Assembly (NCBI GenBank): GCA_015179125.1 | Contig: WHVA01000171.1 | Coordinates: 124,001-188,000, forward strand | Length of the DNA: 64,000 nt | Direction: 5' to 3' | Source of the DNA: Gautieria morchelliformis | Taxonomy: Eukaryota; Basidiomycota; Agaricomycetes; Gomphales; Gomphaceae | In this document: one piece after another, positions 44,851-55,607 of the stretch | How positions within the stretch are numbered: the stretch's first letter is position 1 | Layout: each line of letters begins with the position of its first letter | Position numbers and translations under genes: made by a program | Notes under the pieces: model-generated | Database searches by the model: none | What the model saw: only the letters and a program-made list of their open reading frames with translations | What the model was told of the DNA's origin: nothing

Positions 44851-45524
44851 GTGTTAATGATGGGTCACTCTATTTCTTCGAACACCAATCCCATTCACTC
44901 TGTACCATCTGTTTATCTCTTTGCCCCTATTGGTTCCCATTCTGACTCATCTTTCATTGTCCATGTACACCTGCCTGGTCTCTCCAACTCCATTCCAGCT
45001 CTCATCAACTCTGGTGCCACTTTGAATTTCATTGACAGCTCATTCTCCTCCCGTCCTGGCTTCACCTGTACATCACTTCGTTCGCCAATTGCTCTCTGCC
45101 TTTTCGATGGAAAGCCAGCTACAGGCGGTTTCATTCATGAATATCTTGATACTAGTCTCACATTCAGCAACTCCTCTTTGCAGGACATTTCATTACTTAT
45201 CACAAATATACACCCTTTGGCCACTATCATTCTTGGGCTCCCTTGGCTTCACTCTACAAAACCCATCATCGATTGGGGTCCTCTCTCGATCACCTTTCCT
45301 TTTGGCACCACTTCCATACTACCACCTATGATGGTTGCCATGGCCTCCATGATGATTTCCCCCCTGGCTATCTTCGACAGCATTCCCGAACTCCACACTG
45401 CCTTGATGCTTTTGCCACTATCAGTTCCTGGTTCAAACTCGTCCTGGCCATCCTTGGGTTACATCCTGAACATGGCAACTGGACCACTCTCTTACATCCT
45501 GGTCCTTCCACTGGATGTCACTTC
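44848..45524 (+). pseudogene. pol: Family B protease region, truncated
   Basis: The frame reads FIVHVHLPGLSNSIPALINS, GATLNFIDSSFSSRPGFT, then ATIILGLPWLHSTKPIIDW, the retropepsin fold with its flap and hydrophobic exit motif (ILGLPWL). The active-site triad D-S-G reads N-S-G (codon AAC at 45007-45009), so catalysis should be lost. At 45525 the sequence passes directly into the 3' LTR of element A1, removing reverse transcriptase and everything beyond. Confidence 0.8.
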
Positions 45525-46223
45525 TGTTACGTATCGAGATTTCCACTAAGTCGGAACTGGAAAGGACAGCAGCTTCAACTTATAGGTTGCGCCCCCAATG
45601 AACTATCGTCCTAGGTATTTCGGAAATGAGCCGGAAGTTGGACAGTACTGGACCAGAGGTTTGGTCGGAACTTGAGTCGGAACTGAGGCGGAAGGCGGAA
45701 GACGGAAGACGGAAGGCTGAGAGAGAGACTGAGATCTTGCTAGACTCGCTGTGCTAAGAACAGGAGATGGAGCGAAGGAAATCAAGTATCGAAGGTGATT
45801 ATCTGATTGCAGATTAACAGACATACATGAGGGGGTTTTTATACAAAGCGCAGAGCAACAAGTAATGGTGTTGTACTAAGCAAATTCCGGAGGAAGCGGA
45901 AGTCGAGTACAATGTGTGGGAACTAACTAATTGGGAACAATGGGACTACAAGGGGGGTTCAGGGTAAGGTAGAACAATGGCAAAGAACAAGGGGTCGGGA
46001 AAACATATCTGACAACGAACTACAAGGGTGACCGGATATATGGTTTTGATGGATGGCGAGGTGGGTCCGGTGGGTCCGAGTAATAGAGTCGAAAGAACAA
46101 GGGAATGTACAAGGGGCGGAATGTCGGAAATGTCGGAGGGGCGGAACGTTGTGCGGAACTATTGGAGGGGCGGAAGGAGTGGCGGAACTGAGGGTCGGAA
46201 GTCGGAAATGAACGGTCGTAACA
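45525..46223 (-). repeat. Family A element A1, 3' LTR (699 bp)
   Basis: It runs TGTTACG...CGTAACA, with 7-bp inverted ends, and matches 52970-53620 and the A2 LTRs. On the element strand it is preceded by the purine tract AGAAGGGAGATAC (46224-46236). It is dense in CGGAA on the plus strand: about 18 copies in 45601-46270 by hand count. It is longer than the 5' LTR because of small repeat-rich insertions. Confidence 0.92.
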
Positions 46224-46346
46224 GTATCTCCCTTCTAAGGTCGAGCCCCGCGAGACCACAAGTCGGAATCACGTGACCTGTGAACAAATGCGTCGGAGTT
46301 TGAAAGATAGGCGGGAAGCAAGAACGCGTCTTCTGTTTAGTCCATC

Positions 46347-47676
46347 ATGAGCACTCCAGTCGACTTCTCCAAAATGACCAGTGCTGAGATGAAAGAACAC
46401 TTTGCTGACATGCTCGCGCAAAAGGAGTTGGCCGAAAAGCGCGAGGCCGAGGAAGCGGCGCGGAAGGAGAAAGAGCGTCTGGAGGAGGAGCGCAAAGAGA
46501 AAGAGCGCAAGGAACAGGAGCGTCTGGAACGGGAGCGGAAAGAGAAGGAGGAGCGTGACCGCAAACGTCGCGAGGAGGAATCGCGCGTCCGTGAAGAACA
46601 GCGGAAACGGGATGCGGTCAAAAAGGCTGCGGGAAACAAGGCCGTGGCGGAGAAAACGGAACAATCCCGGGTGAGTCGGAAAGGTTCTGAGTCTCATCCC
46701 GAGACTGACTAAAGAAACTTGGCAGAAAATAATCGTCGAATCCGATTCCGAACCGGAGTCGGAAGACACGGCGGAAAACACACCGTCTCCTGAAGGGAAG
46801 GGAAAACAACAGGAAGTAGTTCCTGTTGTGAACCTTGTGGCGGATCGGAAAAGGAGGGCGGACGAATTTCAACAGGCCAGGAAGAGCAAGATGGCCCGCA
46901 TTGTCGACCTCCGGGAGTTGGGGCCGGAGAATCCCGCGACCCGGAAACGGAAGACAAGGGACGGGGAAGAAGAAAAGGCGCCCTGCGACACATGCGAGGT
47001 GAAGGGGCTTGAGTGTATCTGGTCGGAAAATCCGCGGGAAACCGCTTGCGATCGGTGCCGTGACAAGAAGAGGCGGTGCGTCGTGGACGGTTGTTCCGCG
47101 AGGGTGGAGCGGAAGAGGCGGAAAGTCGAGACCGAGGGGCCAGAAACCCCAAAGTCAAAACCAAGGTCGAGCGGGAAAAAGGGCGCGGAAGGCTTTCTGG
47201 TGACCGGGCAGTCGGAAACAGCGGTGTTAAACCGCTTCACCATGGCGTCGCCCCTACTCGATATCGCCGAGTCCTTGAGGGGGATCCGGAAAACGCAGCG
47301 CGGGATCCGGAACATTTTGCTGGAAATGGCAGAGGTTCAACAGCACCAAGTGTTGTCATTCCAAAATCAGATGACTGTAATGTCAACGGTTTTGGAGCAG
47401 CTGAAGCGGGAGTTCCGGTGGCGGAACGATTTGTTCCGGGACCAACTGGGGTTGCGAGAGGAGCAGGAGAATGAGGCGGGAACGAGGGTGGAGACAGAGC
47501 TGGTGAGTGTGCCGATGGGGCATGCGGAAGAGGGTGCGGAAGCGGAGAACGAGGAAGAGGCGGAAACAATGAGGGAACGGTTAGACACGGAGTTGGTGGT
47601 CGTCGAGGTAGGAGGGTCGGAAAAGGATCCGGAAACGGAAAGGGAGGTCGAGGCGGAGACCATGAGGGAGGAGTAG
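46347..47676 (+). CDS. Antisense accessory gene of A1: coiled coil plus Zn2Cys6-like cluster
   Basis: Opposite to gag-pol and between pol and the 3' LTR. Exon 1 (46347-46670, 108 codons) and exon 2 (46726-47676, stop included) are joined by a 55-bp phase-0 intron (GTGAGT, GACTGACTAA branch-like site, GGCAG). The product has 424 residues. Residues about 20-90 are a highly charged coiled coil (KEKERLEEERKEKERKEQER). An acidic segment (SDSEPESEDTAE) is followed at 46984-47079 by CDTC-EVKGLEC-x10-CDRC-RDKKRRC, i.e. C-x2-C-x6-C-x10-C-x2-C-x6-C. This is the spacing of fungal Zn2Cys6 DNA-binding domains, with the basic run after it (RVERKRRKVE). A helical C-terminal region (LEQLKREFRWRNDLFRDQLG) could dimerise. 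Intact, although A1 gag and pol are not. Its promoter would lie near or in the LTR read backwards. Function is inferred only. Confidence 0.8.
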
Positions 47677-47809
47677 GGTGTCGAGGTGACTTGTAGTATT
47701 TTCTTGAAGTGTCGGAAATTAGTATATTGGAATAATAATCGGATTTTCTTTTGAATTATGACTTGAGAAATGTAAGCAAGCCGTGGTGTCGGAATGAGGT
47801 CGGAATTGA

Positions 47810-50800
47810 CTAGGGCGCGGAAATGGGGCCAGGCTTGTCAGGATATGACTTGTGGAAATCAGAGACGAGGTCAGAGGCGTGGTCAAGTTCCGTGGCGGAA
47901 ATCCACGAAGTCTCTTCGTCAGTGTTTTCATAGCCTGCCCACTTGACTAGGTACTGGAGTTGGCAGCGGTATCTTCTGTTGAGCTTGGAGTTGAGAATTT
48001 CCGAAATCTCATATTCCGGTTCTCCGTCGATGACGACTGGCGGAGGTGGAGGTTGTTCTCGATTCGGAATTGTATTCGGAACTGCTGGCTCAAGCATAGA
48101 GACATGGAATACCGGATGTACTGCGCACATATTGTCAGGAAGTCTGAGGGTGAAAGAACGACTGCCGGCCTTAGCGATGATCTCGTAAGGACCGAGGTAT
48201 TTCTCAGAGAGTTTCTTCGAGGGACGAGTGGTGCGGAAGTTTTCCGCTTTGACAAAGGCTTTGTCGCCAATCTCGAATGCCGGTTGCGGAAGGCGTTTCC
48301 GATCAGCGGAAGTTTGGTATCTCTTCTGGGCAGCGGTAATGTTCTCTCGGAGGTGCTGGTGAAGGTCGTCAAGTTCCACAACGAAATCTCGGGCTCTTGC
48401 AGAGGCGAGGTCGCGTTCGGGGTGGATGGCGAGATTCGGGTGGTAGCCCTTGTTGGCGTAAAAGGGTGAAATTCCGGTGGTAGCGGAAGGCGCATTGTTG
48501 TAGGCAAATTCCGCGAGCGGAAGAAGGTCGGACCAATTGCTGTGTTGGTAGTTGCAATAGACGCGGAGATACTGCTCAAGGGTCTGATTAGTACGTTCCG
48601 TTTGTCCGTCTCCTTCGGGGTGATAACCGGAAGTGAAGTGGAGTTTCATGTCGAGAGCCTTGCCGAGTGTGCGGAAAAAGGAGGACACGAATTCGGATCC
48701 ACGGTCGGAAGTGACATGGGAAGGGATTCCGTGCTTGGAAAAGACGTGGAGCACAAAGAGCTGTGCGAGCTGGGCGGAAGTTATGGTGTCGTAGGTCGGA
48801 ATAAAGATGGACTGCTTTGTGAGGCGGTCAACGATCACTAGAATGGTATCATAGCCGGATGACTTAGGAAGTTTCTCAATGAAATCCATGGATATTGAAT
48901 TCCACGGTTGTTCCGGGATCGGAAGTTGCTTCAGGAGGCCGTAGGGTTTGTGACGTTGAGGCTTGGCTCGCATACAGGTGGTGCATGACTTGCAGTAGTC
49001 TTGGACCATCGTGCGGAGGAGAGGCCAAGTATAGGTACGTCAGATTATGTCGAGGGTCTTGTTCTGGCCTTGGTGTCCTGAGAGCGGATGATCGTGGCTT
49101 TGCTGAAGCACGCGAAGTCGTAGATCGTTGGTATCCGGAACGTAAATCCGGGACTTTTACCGGAGAAATCCGTCGGAATCGAGGGACCATCCAGGACTGG
49201 TGGGGTCATCGAGGTGGGTTGCGGAGGTGGGGTCGGAACGGAGTGCGGAACGGATGTCGGAATGGAGAGACTCGGTGTCCATAATAATTGAGGCGCGGAG
49301 TAGCGGAAACTGCAATGCTGTGGCACGCAGGGACGATGCCAGTTGTCAGTGGAGAATACTGGGCGGAAATTGTGCGGATTAACGCTGGCATAGTCGCTAC
49401 TTCCCTCTTTTGGGTAGACGTCCCAACGTCTAGTGAGCGCGTCGGGTTTTGCTCCGAGCTTTCCGGGGCGGAAACGGATCACCATGTTGAACTGTGAGAG
49501 GTATTCAGACCAGCGGACTTGACGGCGAGTCAAAATCTTAGTGGTTGCAAAATACTCAAGGTTCTTATGATCCGTTACAACGTCGATCGGATAAGTTGGA
49601 CCTTCGAGGTAATGTCTCCAGATTTTGAAGGCTTCGAAAATCGCAAGTAGTTCCTTATCGTGGACGTCGTAGTTGAGTTCCGGGGCGGAAAAGGTGCGGG
49701 AATGAAAGGCGATCGGATGAATTTCTCCGTCGTCGGGTGAAATGATGGAAAGAATGGCGGCTAGCGCGTAGTCAGAAGCGTCGGTTTCGAGTACAAGTTG
49801 GGCATCAGGAATCCAGAAACCGAGTATGGGAGCCGTGGTGAAGGCCGATTTGAGGGCTTCAAATGCGGAACGGCATTCCGGTGTGAAATTCCATGGGGCA
49901 CCCTTCCTGGTGAGACGCGTGAGCGGAACAGTAATGTCGGAAAAATTATAAATGAAACGCCGGTAAAAGTTGGCGAAGCCAAGGAAAGACTGCACATCCT
50001 TAACACGTCGGGGTTCCGGCCATTCTTGAATTGCCTTGACCTTGTCCTCTGCCATGGTAAGACCTGTTGGAGAGAGGATGTAGCCGAGGTATTCGACCGT
50101 GTCGCGATGCCATTCGCATTTCTCTGCTTTTGCGTAGAGATGGTGTTTGCGTAGGCGGCGGAGTACTTCGCGGACATGTTCCCGATGTTTTTCCGGTGTG
50201 TCGGAATAGATGAGGATGTCGTCAATGTAGACTAGAACGCATACGTCGAGGAGGTCGGAAAATACGTCGTTCATGAATCGCTGAAAAGCGGCGGGAGCGT
50301 TGGTTAGACCAAAAGGCATGACAGTCCACTCAAAGGCACCGTAGCGGGTGCGGAAGGTGGTTTTCCACTCGTCACCTTCCCGGATGCGGACAAGGTGATA
50401 AGCGTGCCGGAGGTCAATTTTGGTGTAGATCTTCGCCCTGCGGGGAGTGTCGAGTAAGTCGGAAATGCGCGGAAGCGGATATTTGTCCTTTTTAGTGAGG
50501 GCATTGAGTCCGCGGAAATCGACGCAGAGGCGGAGAGATCCATCCTTCTTCTTGACGAAGAGGACCGGAGCGCCGTGCGGAGACAGCGAAGGGCGGATAA
50601 AGCCCATGTTGAGATGTTCATCGACGAACTCTCGGAGAGTTAGGAGTTCACTTTGCGAAAGGGAGTAGATCGGTCCAAGGGGCGGAGATGCTCCTTCTTC
50701 CAAATCTATCTTCAAGTCGTAAGGTCGATGTTCAGCAGGTTTGTCGGCTTTGGCCTTATTGAACACGTCCGGGAAGTCACGATATTCTTCCGGAACTGAG

Positions 50801-51521
50801 CTCATGTCGACCGGAGCGGAAGTCGAGGCGGAACGAGCCTTGACTGAAGCCGAATCGGAGAGGTGAAGCTGGAAAACGGTCGTATCATCTTGCCGTTGCA
50901 ATACGCGGAAAGCGGTGGCGGAAACGAGCGCAATTCGAGGAGCTTCGAGGGGCGGAGGTGCTAAAGCGGGACCGGAGTGCGGAACTGAATCCACGAGCGG
51001 AGTTGCAGAAGAGGCCTGAGCCATCTTTGCGGAGACGTCGGAATAGACGGAAGTTGATCCGGGGTACGGAACTGTATTTGACCCAATGCCCAGTTAATCG
51101 ACGGATTATATCGGGTGAGCCAATTGTGTCCTAGTACAACGGAACAGCTAGCATCTAGCGGAGTAACGTAAAACGTAACTTCATGGTTGTCCCCAGTAGC
51201 GAAACGGATAGACAGATCCACAACTTGGGAAATTCCCGTGTTGGAAGACCCGTCGAAAAGGCGGAGCGGAATAGTCGGAATGTTGCGGGTCGGAAGTTTA
51301 TGTTTCAAAACAAAGTCGGAATCGAGGAAACAATGAGTCGAACCGGAGTCGACCAATGCTGTAAACGGGGGTGCGGAAATGGTGTCGGAAGTGAGCGGAA
51401 CAGAGAGAGAGTCGGAGGACGAAAGAGCGGATGCGTTGAGTTTAACCTCGTTTGTCGCACGAATGGGGTCAACACAGCCCTCAGCTCGTGCGGAGGCCGG
51501 AGGACTGCTGACTATTTTTTT
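47810..51521 (-). pseudogene. pol: A1 Pol (PR-RT-RNaseH-IN-chromodomain), two breaks
   Basis: Read from the A7 slip site near 51515. Protease: VDSGSTHCFLDSDFVLKHKL and VVLGHNWLTRYNPSINW. Reverse transcriptase: GFIRPSLSPHGAPVLFVKKK, LRLCVDFRGLNALT, TVMPFGLTNAPAAFQRFMND and VYIDDILIYSD (catalytic YIDD). RNase H: LVLETDASDYALAAILS. Integrase: QDYCKSCTTCMRAK (half of HHCC), ISMDFIEKLPKSSGYDTILV, HVTSDRGSEFVSSF and YHPEGDGQTERTNQTLEQYL (DDE). C-terminal chromodomain: CQLQYLVKWAGYENTDEETS. A two-base deletion near 49345 and TGA at 49040-49042 (CGA in A2) interrupt it. The stop at 47810 leaves 133 bp to the convergent antisense gene. Confidence 0.9.
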
Positions 51522-52936
51522 GAATCCGCAGCGGGAACCGCTTCGGATTTCTCTTCCGTCTTTGCTGCGCGGCCCTTGGCCTTAGCAGCGGAGGCGGAAG
51601 CGCGAGTGCAGTCGCGAGCGACGTGACCTCCTTTGCCGCAGAAGAGGCAAAGGTTGTTGTCCATGCGACGCTGGCGTTCTACAGGGGTTAGTTTTCCGTC
51701 CTTCCCAAGTTTGTCGGAAAGATCCGGGGTGCTCTTCCGGGCGTTGGTGTTAGAACCAGAGGCCTGGTTGTTCCGAGGGGTGTTGTTGTTGTTCCGGTTG
51801 CCGGAGTTGGATCCGGAACTGTTGTTGTTGTTGTTTCCGGAGTTGGTGTTTCCGGAATTGGTCTTCTTCTTGTCTTTATCAGACTTCTTGTCGGAAGACT
51901 TGTCGTTCTTGCTCTGGGCGGAGTTTCACGAGCAATCTCGGAGTGTCTTTCCCAGTAGCGCGAATCGATGGATTGGGCGAGGTTGCGGAGGTCGGTAAGG
52001 GTGGCGGGTTTTCCGACGCGGGCAATTTCATCCTTGATGCGGGATGGCAAGCCCATGTAAAACTGGCGTCGGAGTGCGGCTTCTCCCCATTGGACTCGAG
52101 GAGCGAGCTGCTGAAACGTGACGATATATTTAGCTATCTTATGAGTGTCTTTCATGCGAAGCTTATCGAGTTCATTTTCCGCATCGGCTTCCATATCAAA
52201 TGGTCCGAAGTTGCTGCGGAGTTCGGAAATGAAATTGGGGTAATCGTCGGCCCAGTCGACGAGAGCGAACGGATCCATGAGGGCGGGTTCGAAATAGTCG
52301 AGCGCCGTGCCTCGGAGATAGGAAAGGGCATAATTGACCTTTCGTTCGTCGTCGGGAAAGGCGTCGGGACGATCACGGAAATTGAGTTGAAGCTGAACCA
52401 GAAATGGCTGGAGCTTCTTGGGGTCGGAACCGTCGAACTGATCTGGTTCGCGGACCTTTGTCTTGGGGCGTGGTGGTGCTTGGGCCGGGCGCTGGAGTTG
52501 TCCGGCTAGCATGGCGATGGCTTGTGCAAGATCCGGAACTGGCGCGGGCGGAACTGGGTTGGCGGGAATCTGAGGTGGAATTGGAGGTGGAGGACCGCCT
52601 GGGGACCGCCGGGTGGGCCGCCATGAGGGCCGCCTGGAGGGCCGCCTGGAGGTGGTCCTGGTGGAGGTGGTGGTGGTGGAGCTGGGCGTCGGAATGACGC
52701 TGCTGTTTGTTCGCCGCTGCTACTCGTCGAATTCCCGTCGTAGTCGGGATTGTCGTCGGGATTAGCGTCGGGAACTTCTTCGAACGTTGCGGAAAAGCAT
52801 CGGAAAGCTCATCGTCGGCACGAGAGCTGCTGGAGGGTTCCGCGTGCCTTGGTGCTGCGGATCTAAGACTGCCAAAATAAGAGAGAGCTTCGACAGCTCC
52901 TGCTCGAGCTGAAGTAGCTGTGGTACGAGGAGGCAT
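51512..52936 (-). pseudogene. gag: A1 Gag, frameshifted
   Basis: Starts MPPRTTATSARAGAVEALSY, as in A2. One-base losses near 52795 (after DDELSDA), around 52610 in the Pro/Gly tract and near 51928 shift the frame. The capsid part between them (KVREPDQFDGSDPKKLQPFL, ALDYFEPALMDPFALVDWAD, FYMGLPSRIKDEIARVGKPA) and the knuckle CLFCGKGGHVARDC-type segment remain. The end is GAT TCA AAA AAA TAG, the same A7-TAG arrangement as in A2. Confidence 0.88.
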
Positions 52937-52956
52937 AGTGATAGTTATCGGGTGGG

Positions 52957-52967
52957 AATCAGATAAT
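52957..52967 (-). promoter_or_regulatory. A1 self-primer binding site
   Basis: On the element strand ATTATCTGATT begins two bases (GT) after the 5' LTR. It is perfectly complementary to AATCAGATAAT in the LTR (53223-53233), the inferred RNA 5' end. Confidence 0.8.
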
Positions 52968-52969
52968 AC

Positions 52970-53620
52970 TGTTACGTATCGAGATTTCCACTAAGTCGGA
53001 ACTGGAAAGGACAGCGGCTTCAACTTATAGGTTGCGCCCCCAATGAACTATCGTCCTAGGTATTTCGGAAATGAGTCGGAAGTTGGAAAGTACTGACCAA
53101 GGTTTGGTCGGAACTTGAGTCGGAACTGAGGCGGAAAGCGGAAGACGGAGAGACTGAGATCTTGCTAGACTCGCTGTGCTAAGAACAGGAGATGGAGCGA
53201 AGGAAATCAAGTATCGAAGGTGATTATCTGATTGCAGAATAACAGACATACATGAGGGGGTTTTTATACAAAGCGCAGAGCAACAAGTAATGGTGTTGTA
53301 CTAAGCAAATTCCGGAGGAAGCGGAAGTCGAGTACAATGTGTGGGAACTAATAATTGGGAACAATGGGACTACAAGGGGGGTTCAGGGTAAGGTAGAACA
53401 ATGGCAAAGAACAAGGGGTCGGGAAAACATATCTGACAACGAACTACAAGGGTGACCGGATATATGGTTTTGATGGATGGCGAGGTGGGTCCGGTGGGTC
53501 CGAGTAATAGCGTTGAAAGAACAAGGGAAATGTACAAGGGGCGGAATGTCGGAAATGTCGGAGGGGCGGAACGTTGTGGCGGAACTGAGGGTCAGAAGTC
53601 GGAAATGAACGGTCGTAACA
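52970..53620 (-). repeat. A1 5' LTR (651 bp)
   Basis: TGTTACG...CGTAACA ends. It contains the element-strand TATAAAA box near 53273 and the RNA-start sequence at 53223-53233. It abuts element A2 exactly at 53620/53621. Confidence 0.92.
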
Positions 53621-54176
53621 CCATTGTTCTATTCCCTTGTTCTTTCGACTCTATTACTCGGACCCACCAGACCCACCTCACCGTTCATCAAGACCATATG
53701 TCCGGCCCTCCTTGTGTTTCGTTGTCAGATATGTTTTCTCGACCCCTTGTTCTTTGCCATTGTTTTACCTTACCCTGAACCCCCCTTGTAGTCCCATTGT
53801 TCCCAATTAGTTAGTTCCCACGCATTGTCTACTCGACTTCCGCTCCCCCTGGAATTTGCTTAGTACCATCCCATTACCTGTTGTCTCAGCTCTTTGTATA
53901 AAAGCCTGTCATGTATGTCTGTTATTCTGCAATCAGATAATCGCCTTCGATACTTGATTTCTTTTGCTCCATCTCCTGTTCTTAGCACAGCGAGTCTAGC
54001 AAGACCTCCGTCTCTCCACCTTCCGCCTCAAGTTCCGACCAACCTTCAGTTCAGTACTTTCCGACTTCCGACTCCTTTCCGAAATACTTAGGACGATAGT
54101 TCATTGGGGGCGCAACCTATAAGTTGAAGCCGCTGTCCTTTCCATTCCAACTTAGCGGAAATCTCGATATGTAACA
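53621..54176 (+). repeat. A2 5' LTR, first about 79 bp missing
   Basis: Matches the A2 3' LTR from its position 61391 onward and ends GATATGTAACA. The missing start is replaced by the outer edge of the A1 5' LTR in opposite orientation. Confidence 0.9.
53897..53941 (+). promoter_or_regulatory. A2 LTR core promoter and inferred RNA start
   Basis: TATAAAA at 53897-53903. AATCAGATAAT at 53931-53941 starts 34 bp after the first T of the TATA box, and its exact complement forms the primer site at 54179-54189. The start is inferred from this complementarity. Confidence 0.7.
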
Positions 54177-54178
54177 GT

Positions 54179-54189
54179 ATTATCTGATT
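54179..54189 (+). promoter_or_regulatory. A2 self-primer binding site
   Basis: ATTATCTGATT, two bases after the LTR end. An 11-of-11 complement of 53931-53941. No tRNA-like TGG start is present. Confidence 0.8.
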
Positions 54190-54209
54190 CCCACCCGATA
54201 ACTATCACT

Positions 54210-55607
54210 ATGCCTCCTCGTACCACAGCTACTTCAGCTCGAGCAGGAGCTGTCGAAGCTCTCTCTTATTTTGGCAGTCTTAGGTCCGCAGCACCAAGGC
54301 ATGCGGAACCCTCCGGCAGCTCTCGTGCCGACGATGAGCTCTCCGACGCGATTCTGCAATGCTTCGAAGAAGTTCCCGATGCTAATCCCTATGACAATCC
54401 TGACTATGATGGGAATTCTATGAGTAGCAGCGGCGAACAAACAGCAGCGTCATTTCGACGCCCAGCTCCACCACCACCACCCCCACCAGGACCACCCCCA
54501 GGCGGCCCTCATGGCGGCCCACCCAGCGGTCCCCCAGGCGGTCCTCCCGGCGGTCCTCCACCTCCAATCCCACCTCAAATTCCCACCAACCCAGTTCCAC
54601 AAGCGCCAGTTCCGGATCTTGCACAAGCTATTGCCATGCTAGCCGGCCAACTTCAGCGCCCGGCCCAAGCACCGCCACGCCCCAAGACCAAAGTCCGTGA
54701 ACCATATCAGTTCGACGGTTCCGACCCCAAGAAGCTCCAGCCATTTCTGGTCCAGCTTCAACTCAACTTCCACAATCGTCCCGACGCCTTTCCCGACGAC
54801 GAACGAAAGGTCAATTACGCCCTTTCCTATCTCCAAGGCATGGCGCTCGACTACTTCGAACCCGCCCTCATGGATCCGTTCGCTCTCGTCGACTGGGCCG
54901 ACGATTACCACAACTTCGTTTCCGAACTACACAGCAACTTCAGACCATTTGACATGGAAGCCGATGCGGAAAATGAACTCGATAAGCTTCGTATGAAAGA
55001 CACTCATAAGATAGCTAAATATATCGTCACATTCCAGCAGCTCACTCCTCGAGTCCAATGGGGAGAAGCCGCACTCCAATGCCAGTTTTACATGGGCTTG
55101 CCATCCTGGATCAAGGATGAAATTGCCCGTGTCGGAAAACCCGCCACCCTTACCGACCTTCGCAACCTTGCCCAATCCATTGATTCGCGCTACTGGGAAA
55201 GACATTCCGAGATCGCTCGAGAAACTTCCGCCCAGAGCAAGAACGACAAGTCTTCCAACAAGAAGTCTGACAAAGACAAGAAGAAGACTAATTCCGGAAA
55301 CAACAGCTCCGGAAACAACAACAACAACAACAACTCCACCCCTCGCAACAACCAGGCCTCTGGTTCCAACACCAACACCTGGAAGAGCACTCTGGACCTT
55401 TCCGACAAACTTGGGAAGGATGGAAAACTAACCCCTGTAGAACGCCAGCGTCGCATGGACAACAACCTTTGCCTTTTCTGTGGCAAAGGTGGTCACGTCG
55501 CTTGCGATTGCACCCGAGCTTCCGCTTCTGCTGCTAAGGCCAAGGGCCGTGCGGCGAAGACGGAAGAGAAATCCGAAGCGGCTCCCGCTACAGATGCAAA
55601 AAAATAG
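54210..55607 (+). CDS. gag: A2 Gag, intact (465 aa)
   Basis: Open from ATG (34 bp after the LTR) to TAG. It has an N-terminal region of unknown fold and a Pro/Gly-rich linker (PPPPPPPGPPPGGPHGGPPS). The capsid domain follows (KVREPYQFDGSDPKKLQPFL, DERKVNYALSYLQGMALDYF, FYMGLPSWIKDEIARVGKPA, LRNLAQSIDSRYWERHSEIA). Then come a Lys/Asn/Ser-rich basic stretch, KLTPVERQRRMDNNLCLFCG and the zinc knuckle C-LF-C-GKGG-H-VACD-C (C-x2-C-x4-H-x4-C). Gag forms the virus-like particle and binds element RNA through the knuckle. The last codons are GCA AAA AAA TAG, with pol in the -1 frame. This is the only uninterrupted structural ORF of family A in the window. Confidence 0.92.
   Translation: MPPRTTATSARAGAVEALSYFGSLRSAAPRHAEPSGSSRADDELSDAILQCFEEVPDANPYDNPDYDGNSMSSSGEQTAASFRRPAPPPPPPPGPPPGGPHGGPPSGPPGGPPGGPPPPIPPQIPTNPVPQAPVPDLAQAIAMLAGQLQRPAQAPPRPKTKVREPYQFDGSDPKKLQPFLVQLQLNFHNRPDAFPDDERKVNYALSYLQGMALDYFEPALMDPFALVDWADDYHNFVSELHSNFRPFDMEADAENELDKLRMKDTHKIAKYIVTFQQLTPRVQWGEAALQCQFYMGLPSWIKDEIARVGKPATLTDLRNLAQSIDSRYWERHSEIARETSAQSKNDKSSNKKSDKDKKKTNSGNNSSGNNNNNNNSTPRNNQASGSNTNTWKSTLDLSDKLGKDGKLTPVERQRRMDNNLCLFCGKGGHVACDCTRASASAAKAKGRAAKTEEKSEAAPATDAKK
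55598..55604 (+). promoter_or_regulatory. Predicted -1 ribosomal frameshift site (A7)
   Basis: Seven A residues directly before the gag TAG. Gag codons start at positions divisible by three. Pol is open in the -1 phase from inside this run (AAA AAA ATA GTC AGC). The same A7-TAG is present in A1 near 51512-51521. Confidence 0.7.

Noticed and set aside
45603..45824. Small recurrent frame inside family A LTRs (also 53025, 53894, 61664)
   Set aside because: The same 60-75 codon frame appears in each LTR copy, but it is just LTR sequence around the inferred RNA start and leader. No domain or Kozak support.
46347..46712. Treating the coiled-coil frame and the zinc-cluster frame as two separate small genes
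   Set aside because: The 55-bp GT-AG intron joins them exactly in phase, and the stop that ends the first frame lies inside that intron.
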